Below, piece by piece: positions 8,479 to 17,168 of a DNA stretch of 64,000 nt. The stretch covers positions 4,856,501 to 4,920,500 of the forward strand of contig NZ_CP014870.1 of NCBI RefSeq assembly GCF_001661075.1, given 5' to 3'. Each line of letters opens with the position of its first letter. Positions within the stretch are counted from its first letter, which is position 1. The position numbers and the translations under genes were made by a program. This stretch comes from Pseudomonas silesiensis (GTDB lineage: Bacteria; Pseudomonadota; Gammaproteobacteria; Pseudomonadales; Pseudomonadaceae). The notes beneath the pieces were generated by a model, which worked only from the letters and a program-made list of their open reading frames with translations, did no database searches and was not told where the DNA came from.

Positions 8479-9547
8479 GGCTGCGCCCCTCGGCAGGTTT
8501 GCGAAGTTTGCGGATCAGTTCCAGTTCGGCCTGGAAATCCACGTAGTGCGGTAACTTGAGGTGCGAGACGAAACCGGCAGCCTCGACGTTGTCACAGTGC
8601 ATCAGCACGAATTCTTCCTGCTGCGCCGGGGACACGATCTCTTCGTTGTACTCCTCGGCCCGCAACGCACGGTCGACCAGCGCCATGCCCATGGCCTTGC
8701 GCTCGGCGTGGCCGAAGGCCAAGCCATAACCGCGGGTGAACTGCGCCAACTCGGTGGCGGAGCCGACGAACTGGTTGACCATTTCGCATTCGGTGACTTC
8801 GATGTTGCCCAGCCAGATGGGGAAGCCCAGCTCTTCGGGATCGATCCACACCTGCACTTCACCGATGCGAATCTCACCGGCGAACGGATGGTTGCGGCCA
8901 TAGCCCCGTTGAGTGGAATACCCCAGCGCCAGCAGAAAACCTTCATCGCCACGGGCCAGGGCTTGCAGGCGCTCGGCGCGACTGGCGGGCAGTTCCAGCG
9001 GGTCGCGGGTGATGTCAGCGACGCTGTCGCTGTTGTCGGCCTCGCTTTTGATCAGGCCTTCCCTGGCCAATAAACCGAGGACCCGTGGGCAGGGTTCCAG
9101 GCTGGCATCCGGTGCGACGGCCGGCCCCGGATAATCGCCTTCGGCAAGCAACGCAAAGTCCAGCAGACGATGGGTGTAATCGAAGGTCGGCCCCAGCAAC
9201 TGCCCGCCCGGCACGTCCTTGAAGGTGGCCGACAGGCGTCGACTGAGTTGCATGTTTGAGGTGTCGATAGGCAGGCTCGGGCTGAAGCGCGGCAACGTGG
9301 TGCGATAGGCCCGCAGCAGGAAGATCGCCTCGACCAGATCCCCCGCCGCTTGCTTGATTGCCAGTGCGGCCAGTTCCTCGTCGTACAGCGAACCTTCGCT
9401 CATCACCCGGGCCACAGCCAGGGGCAGTTGCTGGCGGATCTGCTCGACGCCGAGTTCAGTGACCGCCGTATCGCCCCGGCGTTTTTTCGCCAGCAGACGG
9501 TGGGCGTTGTCGATGGCCTGTTCGCCACCCTTGACGGCTACGTACAT
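8471..9547 (-). CDS. phnI: PhnI C-P lyase core subunit
   Basis: A subunit of the PhnG2H2I2J2 complex; with G, H and L it attaches phosphonate to the ribose of ATP with loss of adenine. The protein has 358 residues and begins MYVAVKGGEQAIDNAHRLL, a highly conserved N-terminus. PTFDYTHRLLDFALLAEG and the YGLAFGHAERKAMGMALVDRAL segment are further hallmarks. Start and stop overlap phnH and phnJ. Confidence 0.96.
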   Translation of the reverse strand: MYVAVKGGEQAIDNAHRLLAKKRRGDTAVTELGVEQIRQQLPLAVARVMSEGSLYDEELAALAIKQAAGDLVEAIFLLRAYRTTLPRFSPSLPIDTSNMQLSRRLSATFKDVPGGQLLGPTFDYTHRLLDFALLAEGDYPGPAVAPDASLEPCPRVLGLLAREGLIKSEADNSDSVADITRDPLELPASRAERLQALARGDEGFLLALGYSTQRGYGRNHPFAGEIRIGEVQVWIDPEELGFPIWLGNIEVTECEMVNQFVGSATELAQFTRGYGLAFGHAERKAMGMALVDRALRAEEYNEEIVSPAQQEEFVLMHCDNVEAAGFVSHLKLPHYVDFQAELELIRKLRKPAEGRSHE

Positions 9548-10146
9548 CAGACAGGCTCCTGGTGTGTGCGGATGACCCGCGTGCTGCGCGGCAGGCCGAT
9601 AACGTCGTGACCGGCGCTGAAAAACACATCCAGTCCACGGGGAAAGCCGTTGCGCTGTTCACGTTCGCGCCAGAATTCGTCGACCACGGGCAGAGTGACG
9701 CAGTGCTCGGCTTCGATCCCCGGCCCGCGCCAGGCCAGCCCTGCCCCGCCGCCCAGGTCCGGCAGCTGAACCAACAAGGTGCAGGACTGATCGGGGTAGC
9801 GGTCATTGCCATGATCGAAACCGCTCAGGTCGGTCAGATCGTCGGCGGCGAGCAAGGCAAACCGTGCGTCTTTTTGGTTGGCGGTGATCGGGCAACCACA
9901 ATGAAATGCCAGGTTGGCGCGGATCACCGGGGTGTCGAAAGACGGCGCCAGCCACAGCGGCGTGTCGGCATCCAGCAAGGCCAGGCACAACCCGTAAGTC
10001 GCCGGCGCCAGCCCGTCAAGGCTTGGGGAGGCGTGCAGGGACTGGATCGATCCGGGGCCGGCCAGCGCCTTGAGCGCGGCGCGAAAACCGCGCTGAGCAT
10101 CCAGCACCGGGTCGTTGAACGCCGGTTGCAACAACTGTGCGTGCAT
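9547..10146 (-). CDS. phnH: PhnH C-P lyase core subunit
   Basis: A structural and catalytic subunit of the C-P lyase core complex. It has 199 residues. It starts with a family-like amphipathic N-terminus, LQPAFNDPVLDAQRGFRAAL, followed by LAGPGSIQSL. The C-terminal region carries GRPDVFF-like character (GLDVFFSAGHDVIGLPR). It overlaps phnG and phnI by one base each (TGATG), indicating coupled translation to balance stoichiometry. Confidence 0.94.
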   Translation of the reverse strand: MHAQLLQPAFNDPVLDAQRGFRAALKALAGPGSIQSLHASPSLDGLAPATYGLCLALLDADTPLWLAPSFDTPVIRANLAFHCGCPITANQKDARFALLAADDLTDLSGFDHGNDRYPDQSCTLLVQLPDLGGGAGLAWRGPGIEAEHCVTLPVVDEFWREREQRNGFPRGLDVFFSAGHDVIGLPRSTRVIRTHQEPV

Positions 10147-10604
10147 CAGTTTTCTCCTCGCACGAGGGTGAAGAATTCGACTTTGGTGGCGGCGGTTTCC
10201 GCCTCTTTCTGCGCCCGGCGTTGCGCCTGGGCGTTTGCCAGCGGCGTGATCACTTCATCGAGCCAATGACGCTGTTGCGCCCCCTGCAAATGCGCATCGG
10301 CCAGAGCGGCCAACTCGGCGTGGACCTTGTCCCGGCCCGCCAGGTAGCTGTAACCGGTACGCCCATCGGCCAGGCGCACCACGCAACGGGTCACGCTCAT
10401 TTCGCCGACGTTGAAGGGCGCACCGTTGCCGCCCATGCGGCCACGGACCAGGGTCATGCCGATTTCCGGGGCGCGGATCAGTTGGTATTCAATGTCGCGC
10501 AGCGCGGCATCAAAGGGCTGCAATTCGCTGCGACGGGCGCGGGCCAGCACGCCGATCCAGCGTTGCCGCTCGTGAGGAACAGGGTTCATGGTTGAGTTCT
10601 CCAT
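10146..10604 (-). CDS. phnG: PhnG C-P lyase core subunit
   Basis: A small subunit of the C-P lyase core. It has 152 residues if the ATG at 10604, which shares a base with the phnF stop, is used. An internal ATG at 10589 (MNPVPHERQRWIGVLARA) matches the usual family start and cannot be excluded. Recognisable segments are RGRMGGNGAPFNVGEMSVTRCVVRL and GRTGYSYLAGRDKVHAELAALADA. Confidence 0.92.
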   Translation of the reverse strand: MENSTMNPVPHERQRWIGVLARARRSELQPFDAALRDIEYQLIRAPEIGMTLVRGRMGGNGAPFNVGEMSVTRCVVRLADGRTGYSYLAGRDKVHAELAALADAHLQGAQQRHWLDEVITPLANAQAQRRAQKEAETAATKVEFFTLVRGEN

Positions 10605-11308
10605 CAAATGACGACCTGGTACTGGAAGCGATCCGAACGGCTGGTGGACTGGGCCAACTCCACCGGACGGCCGTCGCGATCGCGGGAAAGGGTGAACACA
10701 CTCAGCGCCGGCAAATGCCGGGGCATCATCAACAACGCGGCTTCTTCACGGCTGGGTAAACGGGCGCCGATCAGGCTCAGGGTGCGGGTCAGCGGCAGGT
10801 CCCGTTCGCTCAAGTACTGGCGCAGGGAACCGCCGGTGTAGTCCGCCAGCAACGGCGCGTGGCTGGCGCAATAGCGATGGCGGATCAGGCTGACCGGCTG
10901 GTGATCGAGCTTGCGCAGGGTTTGCAATTCGATCATTGGCGCCATCTCGGCAATGCCAAGGTGTTGCGCCTCTTCGCGGCTGGCGAAGCAGTAACGACGC
11001 TTGAGCAGCACCGCCTCCACGCCCAGGCCCTGGGCCGACAACGACTGGCTGTAGGCACTGTCGGCCGCCATCGGATAAATCAGCGGCCGCTCCAGCACCT
11101 GCGTGCCCTTGCCCTGGCGGCGCAACAGGCTGCCTTCGAACACCAGCTCATCGATGGCGCGGCGCAAGGTATGGCGGTTGACCCCGAAACGTTCGGCCAG
11201 CTGCACCTCTGCCGGCAGGAAATCCCCGGCCTGATAATCGGCCAGCTCGCGGCGCAGGATGTCCGCCAGTTCGCGGTACACCGGTTCATCTTGTCTAGAC
11301 AACTGCAT
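10604..11308 (-). CDS. phnF: PhnF, GntR/HutC-type transcriptional regulator
   Basis: A regulator with an N-terminal winged helix (about residues 8-75: PVYRELADILRRELADYQAGDFLPAEVQLAERFGVNRHTLRRAI) and a C-terminal UTRA ligand-binding domain. It is encoded inside the operon between phnE and phnG, as in enterobacteria, and probably represses phn expression until a phosphonate-derived signal binds. It has 234 residues. A 37-bp gap separates it from phnE; the downstream end overlaps phnG. Confidence 0.92.
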   Translation of the reverse strand: MQLSRQDEPVYRELADILRRELADYQAGDFLPAEVQLAERFGVNRHTLRRAIDELVFEGSLLRRQGKGTQVLERPLIYPMAADSAYSQSLSAQGLGVEAVLLKRRYCFASREEAQHLGIAEMAPMIELQTLRKLDHQPVSLIRHRYCASHAPLLADYTGGSLRQYLSERDLPLTRTLSLIGARLPSREEAALLMMPRHLPALSVFTLSRDRDGRPVELAQSTSRSDRFQYQVVI

Positions 11309-11345
11309 GCTTTAAAAAAAGCGCCCAGGGGCACCCCTCCGAAAT

Positions 11346-12128
11346 TCAGATGAACCGCTTGCGCAGGCGTTGCGACAGGATGTCGATCAGGCTGACCACG
11401 ACGATGATTACCAGCAACACCGCACAGGTCTGGACGAACTGAAAGGCGCGGATGTTCTCCCACAGAATCACGCCGATCCCGCCGGCACCGACCATCCCCA
11501 CCACCGTCGCCGAGCGCACGTTGGCCTCGAAGCGGTAGAGCGCGTAGGAGACCCAGAGCGGCATCACTTGCGGAATCACGCCGTAGATCACCTCTTGCAG
11601 GGCGCTGGCGCCGGTAGCGCGAACACCTTCCACCGGGCCCGGGTCGATGGCCTCGACCGCTTCGGCGAACAGCTTGGCCAGCACCCCGGTGGTGCTGATC
11701 CACAGCGCCAGCACCCCGGCAAACGGCCCCAGCCCGACCGCCACCACGAACAACATGGCGAACACCATTTCGTTGATCGAACGGAAGGCATCCATCACCC
11801 GCCGCAGCGGCTGGTGAATCCACCAGGGTGTGATGTTCTCGGAGCAGAGAATCCCCAGGGGAATCGAGCAGACAATCGCCAACACCGTGCCCCACAGGGC
11901 GATTTGTACGGTGACGATCATTTCCTTGAGGTAGGCGCGCCATTCGTGGAAGTCAGGCGGGAAGAAATCGGCGGCGAAGGTCGCCATGTTTCCCGAATCG
12001 CGGTACAGCGCCATCGGGTTCATTTCGGCACCGCGCCAGGCCCAGGCCAGCAGGACCAGGAACAGGCCCCAACCGGCGTACTGCGGCCAGGTACGCTTGC
12101 CGACAGCTTCAGCGTGCAGAGTGGTCAT
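11346..12128 (-). CDS. phnE: PhnE phosphonate ABC transporter permease
   Basis: The inner-membrane permease of the PhnCDE phosphonate importer, with 260 residues and about six membrane helices (the first at [12 protein letters not shown]). The cytoplasmic EAA-type loop that docks PhnC is visible as [21 protein letters not shown]. The gene is separated from phnD by a REP pair and then runs close to phnF. Confidence 0.94.
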   Translation of the reverse strand: MTTLHAEAVGKRTWPQYAGWGLFLVLLAWAWRGAEMNPMALYRDSGNMATFAADFFPPDFHEWRAYLKEMIVTVQIALWGTVLAIVCSIPLGILCSENITPWWIHQPLRRVMDAFRSINEMVFAMLFVVAVGLGPFAGVLALWISTTGVLAKLFAEAVEAIDPGPVEGVRATGASALQEVIYGVIPQVMPLWVSYALYRFEANVRSATVVGMVGAGGIGVILWENIRAFQFVQTCAVLLVIIVVVSLIDILSQRLRKRFI

Positions 12129-12188
12129 AAGGTTTCTCTAAATCGGTTTAAAGAGGCGCGACACATGAGTAATGCCTGGTGCAGAACC

Positions 12189-12279
12189 TGTGGGAGCGGG
12201 CTTGCCCGCGAAGGCGCCGGCCCATGCACCATCGATGTCGACTGACACACCGCCATCGCGGGCAAGCCCGCTCCCACAT
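12189..12279. repeat. REPIN (inverted REP pair) between phnD and phnE
   Basis: Two REP palindromes in opposite orientation: GGGAGCGGGCTTGCCCGCGA at about 12192 and its reverse complement near 12256-12279. They can fold into a large hairpin in the phn mRNA, between the periplasmic binding-protein gene and the permease gene. Confidence 0.85.
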
Positions 12280-12294
12280 GAATTGCGCCGTGAA

Positions 12295-13308
12295 TCAACC
12301 GGCGTTGGCGGTCTTTTTATCGGTGGATTTCTCAAGGAGGGTCAGGCGTTCTTGCAGCTTTGCCAGTTCGGCATCGATCTCGGCCAGGCGCTTGGCCTTG
12401 TCCGCCGCCTCAAGCTTGCTGTCGGCATCGATCGTGGTGCGCAGCTTGAACAGCTCAAGCTGACGGATCGGCAGTAACTGGTCGTCGGTGGAGGCCAGGA
12501 ACTTGCCCAGTTGCATGCCCTTGAGCACCGCTTTCTCGGACTCGGTGTCGCCATAGCTGAAGATGAAATCGCGGATCTTTTGCTTCTCGCCGTCGCTCAG
12601 GGCCTTGCTCCACACCAGGGGATCGGCGGGGATCAGCGGCGACTTCCAGATCACCTTGAGCAGTGCCGCCTTGTCGGGTTGCGTGACCTCCAGGCGATCC
12701 CAGCTTTCAGTGTTGAAGGTCGCTACATCCAGTTGCCCCTTGGCCACGCTCAGGGCGTTGACCTCATGGCTGGAATTGAGGGTGCGCTTGAACGCGGTGG
12801 CCGCATCGACACCGTTCTTGGCGAACACGTAGTAGCCAGGCACCAGATAGCCCGAGGTAGAGTTCGGATCACCGTTGCCGAAGGTCAGGGTCTTGGCGTT
12901 TTTCAGCATGTCGTCGACGGAGTTGATCGGGCTGTCCTTGCGCACGATCAGCACGCTCCAGTAGCCGGTGGCGCCACTGGCGGCAGCGGTCTGGGCGAAG
13001 ATCTCGCCGTTGGAACGGTCCACCGCTTCGATGGCGGCCTTGTTGCCCAGCCAGGCGACGTCGACCTTGTTGAAGCGCATGCCCTGGATCAGCCCGGCAT
13101 AGTCGGAGGCGAAGGTGGCGTTGATTTTCAGGCCGGTCTTCTTGTGCATGTCATCCAGAAACGGCTGCCAGATGCTCTTGAGGTTCTGCGAAGACTCAGT
13201 GGACATGATGCCGAAGTTGATGGCTTTTTCTTCAGCCTGGGCGGTGCCCAGTACGCAGCTTGCAAGAAGTGTTGCGCCAGCAAAAACGCGACCGATACGG
13301 TTCAACAT
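12295..13308 (-). CDS. phnD: PhnD phosphonate-binding periplasmic protein
   Basis: The substrate-binding protein of the phosphonate importer. It has 337 residues with a signal peptide ending ...LGTAQA before EEKAINFGIMSTESSQNLKS. The family fold is recognisable from FASDYAGLIQGMRFNKVDVAWLGNKAA and TFGNGDPNSTSGYLVPGYYVF. A lysine- and glutamate-rich helical tail (about residues 300-337, SKLEAADKAKRLAEIDAEL) follows. It lies 34 bp downstream of phnC. Several phosphonates may bind; the sequence does not specify which. Confidence 0.95.
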   Translation of the reverse strand: MLNRIGRVFAGATLLASCVLGTAQAEEKAINFGIMSTESSQNLKSIWQPFLDDMHKKTGLKINATFASDYAGLIQGMRFNKVDVAWLGNKAAIEAVDRSNGEIFAQTAAASGATGYWSVLIVRKDSPINSVDDMLKNAKTLTFGNGDPNSTSGYLVPGYYVFAKNGVDAATAFKRTLNSSHEVNALSVAKGQLDVATFNTESWDRLEVTQPDKAALLKVIWKSPLIPADPLVWSKALSDGEKQKIRDFIFSYGDTESEKAVLKGMQLGKFLASTDDQLLPIRQLELFKLRTTIDADSKLEAADKAKRLAEIDAELAKLQERLTLLEKSTDKKTANAG

Positions 13309-13342
13309 GGAGAGAATTCCTGAGGGTGCAAAATGGGGGTGT

Positions 13343-14176
13343 TCACACGCGAGCCAGCACCAGCCGGGGCGCGGGTTCGGGGCGGCGGGCCTGGTCGGAA
13401 AACATCAGGCTGGCGTCGAGGTCGGCGCCATACAGGTCATTGAGGAACTGACTGCTCAGGTCGGCGGCAGGGCCATCGAAATGGATGCGCCCGCCCTTGA
13501 GCGCCACGGCACGGGGGCAATAACGTGTGGCGTAATCGACCTGATGCAGGGTCACCACCACGGTCTTGCCGTCGCGGCGGTTGATGTCGGCGAGGATCTC
13601 CATGACCTTGCGCGCCGACTCCGGGTCCAGGGAGGCGATGGGCTCGTCGGCCAGAATCACCTCGGCACGCTGGGTCAATGCCCGGGCAATCGCCACCCGT
13701 TGCTGCTGGCCGCCGGACAAGGTCGACGCCCGTTGCTCCGCCAGGTCGGCCAGGCCGACCCGGTCCAGGGACTCCATGGCGAACTGTTTTTCCTCGGCAT
13801 TGAACAGACTCAGATTGCCGCGCCAGCGTGGCATGCGCCCCAGGCAACCGAGCAGCACGTTATCGAGCACGCTGAGGCGGTTGACCAGGTTGAACTGCTG
13901 AAAGATGTAGCCGATATCGGCGCGCAGGCGACGGACCTTGCCATTGAGCCGGCCGGACGCCTGCACTTCCCGCCCCAGCACCTTGACGCTACCGCCGTTG
14001 TTGCGATCGCAACAGGCCAGGCCCGCGAGGTGCCGCAACAAGGTGGATTTGCCGGAGCCGGAAGCGCCGATCAGCGCGACCATCTCACCGGCACCGATGG
14101 TGAGTTGGAGGTCGACCAGTGCGGTCTTGCGCGCAAAGGTCTTGTTCAGATGATCGACATGGATAGCTGCGTTCAT
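13343..14176 (-). CDS. phnC: PhnC phosphonate ABC transporter ATPase
   Basis: The ATPase that drives PhnE. It has 277 residues with Walker [10 protein letters not shown], signature [15 protein letters not shown] and Walker [13 protein letters not shown]. It is the first gene of the phn operon, with a candidate Pho box 70-90 bp upstream. The last 20 or so residues ([14 protein letters not shown]) extend beyond the ABC fold. Confidence 0.95.
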   Translation of the reverse strand: MNAAIHVDHLNKTFARKTALVDLQLTIGAGEMVALIGASGSGKSTLLRHLAGLACCDRNNGGSVKVLGREVQASGRLNGKVRRLRADIGYIFQQFNLVNRLSVLDNVLLGCLGRMPRWRGNLSLFNAEEKQFAMESLDRVGLADLAEQRASTLSGGQQQRVAIARALTQRAEVILADEPIASLDPESARKVMEILADINRRDGKTVVVTLHQVDYATRYCPRAVALKGGRIHFDGPAADLSSQFLNDLYGADLDASLMFSDQARRPEPAPRLVLARV

Positions 14177-14245
14177 GGGCTTCTCTGTCTGGTTGAACAG
14201 CCGTCCCTGGCCGCTTTGAAGTTCAACCGACTTTAGGCAAAGGCT

Positions 14246-14263
14246 GTGTCAGCCCTATGACTT
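14246..14263 (-). promoter_or_regulatory. Candidate Pho box upstream of phnC
   Basis: On the minus strand the sequence reads AAGTCAT-AGGG-CTGACAC: two direct 7-mers 11 bp apart, matching the PhoB consensus CTGTCAT at 5 of 7 positions and CTGTCAC at 6 of 7. A -10-like TAAAGT follows 10 bp after the second repeat, the spacing expected when PhoB replaces a -35 element. It fits phosphate-starvation control of phn genes. Confidence 0.6.
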
Positions 14264-14354
14264 GCACATGTCGCTGGATCATCTATTTGATGAAGGTTTT
14301 GTGAAAGGTTGAGCCGCAAAGGTCAGCCGCACACTGTGTGAGCCACATCTGTCC

Positions 14355-14462
14355 CCTGTGGGAGCGAGCTTGCTCGCGATGGGGGCGGCACAGCCAATAT
14401 CAATGTCAACAGACACTCAGCTAGCGTCGGAACGCCGCCCGGAGCAAGTTCGCTCCCACAGG
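14355..14462. repeat. REP pair between phn and ccm operons
   Basis: A REP (GTGGGAGCGAGCTTGCTCGCGA) near 14358 and a degenerate inverted partner (GAGCAAGTTCGCTCCCACA) near 14442-14460 lie in the gap between the phnC promoter and the lipoprotein gene. Confidence 0.75.
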
Positions 14463-14500
14463 GTATTGGGTGAATCCACAGTCTATTTCTCTGCAGGCAT

Positions 14501-14526
14501 AAAAAAGGCGACCCGAAGGTCGCCTT
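14501..14526 (-). terminator. Rho-independent terminator of the ccm/lipoprotein transcript
   Basis: Read on the minus strand: AAGGCGACC, loop TTCG, GGTCGCC, then a run of six T. This is a strong stem with the stable UUCG tetraloop, 16 bp after the lipoprotein stop. Confidence 0.9.
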
Positions 14527-14541
14527 GTTCTGTGCTGACTG

Positions 14542-14952
14542 CTATTGCCCGAACTGCCGTCCCAACCCACCCGGCACACCCTGGATAGTGGTGTCTTCCC
14601 ACGGCCCGTTCGGGCTGATCGAACGGCTCCAGCCGTTGTTCCAGCGGTAGTAGGTGCGCTGGCGGTAGAAGGTGTTGGTCTGGTCTTCAAGCACGTACAC
14701 GCCGAGCTTGGGATCCCAGTGGCTGTTGCCGCCGGGCGGCGGGGCGAAGCTGGCGGAGGTGCGAGGCAGCGGTTTGGCGGGCTTGGCCGGAATGCTCGGC
14801 TTGCTCGGCGTCGGCGAGGTAGACGGCGTCGGGCGGGGCTGCGAGGGCGGGATCGGCGGCAGTGGCCGCGGCGTCGGCTCGGGCCGCTGGACCGCGCAAG
14901 CGCTTAACCCCAAAACCATACTGAGCAGGGTGATTCGAGCGAAGGCGGTCAT
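14542..14952 (-). CDS. Small proline-rich lipoprotein
   Basis: A 136-residue predicted lipoprotein of unknown function. The signal ends in the lipobox LSAC (cysteine near residue 19). A proline/serine/threonine-rich stretch follows (about residues 25-65, PTPRPLPPIPPSQPRPTP...), then a compact tail with many aromatics (YRQRTYYRWNNGWSRS). The ATG at 14952 has AGGAA 7 nt upstream; an earlier ATG at 14970 overlaps the ccmI stop. It is the last gene before the terminator, so it is probably co-transcribed with ccm. Its product likely sits in the cell envelope; no family name is certain. Confidence 0.8.
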   Translation of the reverse strand: MTAFARITLLSMVLGLSACAVQRPEPTPRPLPPIPPSQPRPTPSTSPTPSKPSIPAKPAKPLPRTSASFAPPPGGNSHWDPKLGVYVLEDQTNTFYRQRTYYRWNNGWSRSISPNGPWEDTTIQGVPGGLGRQFGQ

Positions 14953-14966
14953 GGTTGCATTTCCTG

Positions 14967-16169
14967 TCATTTATCCGGACTGTCGATAGTCAGTTGTTGC
15001 TGTGCGGTGGTGCTGCTGGCCAAGGGCTGGCTGCGACCGATCCATTCGCCCGCCGTGGGTTGGCCGGCGCGGGAGACGCGTGCAACCAGTTGGACTTCAG
15101 GGAAGTTCGACAGTTTCAACTGCGGCATCATGGCATCGGCATCGCCCAGCTCGACGGTCGCCGGCAAGTCGGCCACGGTCAGGCGCTTGGCGGCCAGTGG
15201 CGCGGGAGGGCCGGAGGTGGCGCGGGCAAAGATGAACACGCTGTCGCCCGGCTGGACCTTGGCCTTGAGCTCGGGTGAAAGATCCACACGCACCTTGAGC
15301 ACCGCTGCGACCTTGGCCACTGGCGCCTCGGACACCTTGCCGCCGCTGGCGACGAGTTTTTCGCTGGCCCGCGCAATCCCGCCTTGCAGCGCGGCACGGG
15401 AATTGTCATCCGGCGGCAACTGCGCGAGCAGGCGATTCCAATAGTCGATGGCGTCCTGGTAACGCTCGCTTTCGAAGGCGGCAATACCGAGCAGGCCGAG
15501 GCTGGTGACTTCCTTCGGATCGGCCTTGAGCGCTTCGTCGGTGAGTGCCTGGATCTTGTCCGACCACTTTTTGCCGTCGGCGAAGTATTGGGCCTGGGCC
15601 CATTGGCCGAGCAACTCCGGCTGACGACCGGCCACGTTAGCTGCACGTTCGAAGATCTTCGCCGCATCGGCTGGACGATCCTGCGCCATGTAGGTGCGAC
15701 CGAGGAAATACAGGCCTTCAGCCGAGTCCGGCTGCGCCTCGACCGCGCGCTCCAGGCGACGGGTCATCTCTTCCATCGACTGTGGCGCCTGGGTGAATTC
15801 CCGTGTCAGTTCGACCTTGTCGCTGGCCCCGAAATGCAGGTACAGGCCCAGGCCCAGCACCGGCACCAGAATCGCCGCGAGCAAGGGCAACGGTTTGCCC
15901 AGGCGCGACACGCGCGGTGCCTCGACGCCTTCGGTGTCCGCCAGCAGCTCACGCGCCGCTTCGGCACGGCCGGTGTCCATTTGCCCGGCGTCGAGCACGC
16001 CCTCCTCCTGCTGGGTTTGCAGTTCGGCCACGCGCTCCTGATACAGCGCGACGTTGAGGGCAGTACGATCCTCTTCAAGCTGGGCACGACGGCCACGCAG
16101 AACGGGGATCAGCAGAAAACTCAGGGCAACCAGAAGCAGCAGACCTGCAGCGAGCCAGAAATCAATCAT
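14967..16169 (-). CDS. ccmI: CcmI (CycH) cytochrome c maturation chaperone
   Basis: The apocytochrome chaperone that hands unfolded cytochrome c to the CcmF/H ligation complex. It has 400 residues starting MIDFWLAAG. Two N-terminal membrane helices lie at about residues 1-22 and 90-112. A TPR region follows ([28 protein letters not shown]...), then a beta-rich periplasmic C-terminal domain. The start at 16169 overlaps ccmH by 8 bp; the open frame further upstream is not family-like. Confidence 0.93.
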   Translation of the reverse strand: MIDFWLAAGLLLLVALSFLLIPVLRGRRAQLEEDRTALNVALYQERVAELQTQQEEGVLDAGQMDTGRAEAARELLADTEGVEAPRVSRLGKPLPLLAAILVPVLGLGLYLHFGASDKVELTREFTQAPQSMEEMTRRLERAVEAQPDSAEGLYFLGRTYMAQDRPADAAKIFERAANVAGRQPELLGQWAQAQYFADGKKWSDKIQALTDEALKADPKEVTSLGLLGIAAFESERYQDAIDYWNRLLAQLPPDDNSRAALQGGIARASEKLVASGGKVSEAPVAKVAAVLKVRVDLSPELKAKVQPGDSVFIFARATSGPPAPLAAKRLTVADLPATVELGDADAMMPQLKLSNFPEVQLVARVSRAGQPTAGEWIGRSQPLASSTTAQQQLTIDSPDK

Positions 16170-16635
16170 TCTTGGTTTTATCCAACAGTTGGTCGAGGCG
16201 CTCACGCTCCTCGACAGAAAGCTCATCCTTGGTGGCAACGCTTTGCACGCGTCGGCGCCGGACGATCACGGCGATGATCACGAAACCGCCCAGCAGCAGG
16301 CCGGCGGGGCCGAACCAGAGCACGGCGGTCTTGGCATTCAGCGCGGGTTTGTAGCGCACGAAATCACCGTAGCGATCGACCATGAAATCGATGATTTGCT
16401 GATTGTCCTTGCCCTCGCCGAGCATGCGGAAGATCTCTTTGCGCAGGTCGGCGGCAATCGGTGCGTTGGAATCGGCGATGTCCTGATTCTGGCACTTGGG
16501 GCAGCGCAGTTCTTTGGTCAGTTCGCGAAAACGCTCGCGATCGTTTTCATTGGCAAACTCATAGGTGTCGATGGCCGCATGTGCCACGCCGGCCATGCTC
16601 AAGCCCAACACCACAGCGGCTATCCAGCGCTTCAT
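16162..16635 (-). CDS. ccmH: CcmH apocytochrome c thiol-reducing protein
   Basis: A membrane-anchored periplasmic thiol oxidoreductase that keeps the CXXCH heme-binding site of apocytochrome c reduced. It has 157 residues: a signal peptide ending VAHA, the redox motif LRCPKC (Cys45, Cys48), [15 protein letters not shown], and one membrane helix at about residues 103-126. It is the short CcmH form, with the TPR part encoded separately as ccmI. Confidence 0.95.
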   Translation of the reverse strand: MKRWIAAVVLGLSMAGVAHAAIDTYEFANENDRERFRELTKELRCPKCQNQDIADSNAPIAADLRKEIFRMLGEGKDNQQIIDFMVDRYGDFVRYKPALNAKTAVLWFGPAGLLLGGFVIIAVIVRRRRVQSVATKDELSVEERERLDQLLDKTKND

Positions 16636-17168
16636 GGCTTGGCCTCATCCACCAGCGCCTGATACTTGGCCGCCAGTTTTTCACGCCAGACCTGTTCGTC
16701 GATCACCCCGACGAACTTGTCGCGGATGATGCCCTTGGCGTCGATGAAGAAGGTTTCCGGGGCACCATACACGCCGAGGTTCAGGCCCAATGTGCCTGCG
16801 TCGTCGCGGATGTCCAGCTGGTACGGGTTGTGGAATTCATCCAGCCACTTCAAGGCATCGGCGTTGATGTCCTTGTAGTTGATGCCGTAGATCACCACGC
16901 CCTTCTCGGCCAGCTTGTTCAGCACCGGGTGCTCGACCCGGCAGGAAATGCACCAGGTGCCCCAGACGTTGACCAGCGCCGGCTTGCCGAGGAGATCGGC
17001 CCTGGTCAGGGTCTTGTCGCCCTGCACCGCCGGCAGGGAAAACTCCGGGAACGGCTTGTTGATCATCGCCGAGGGCAACTCGGCCGGGTTCAGGTACAGG
17101 CCGCGGTACAGGAACACGGCAACCACCAGGAAAATCGCCAGGGGCAACAGCATAAGCCAACGTCTCAT
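16632..17168 (-). CDS. ccmG: CcmG/DsbE thioredoxin-like protein
   Basis: A periplasmic membrane-tethered thioredoxin that reduces CcmH or apocytochrome c. It has 178 residues with an N-terminal anchor helix (residues 4-22). The redox motif is GTWCISCRVEHP (Cys73, Cys76); the acidic/GVYGAPETFFID loop is typical of the family. The central Ile-Ser dipeptide differs from the common Pro-containing WCPxC. It overlaps ccmF and ccmH. Confidence 0.95.
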   Translation of the reverse strand: MRRWLMLLPLAIFLVVAVFLYRGLYLNPAELPSAMINKPFPEFSLPAVQGDKTLTRADLLGKPALVNVWGTWCISCRVEHPVLNKLAEKGVVIYGINYKDINADALKWLDEFHNPYQLDIRDDAGTLGLNLGVYGAPETFFIDAKGIIRDKFVGVIDEQVWREKLAAKYQALVDEAKP

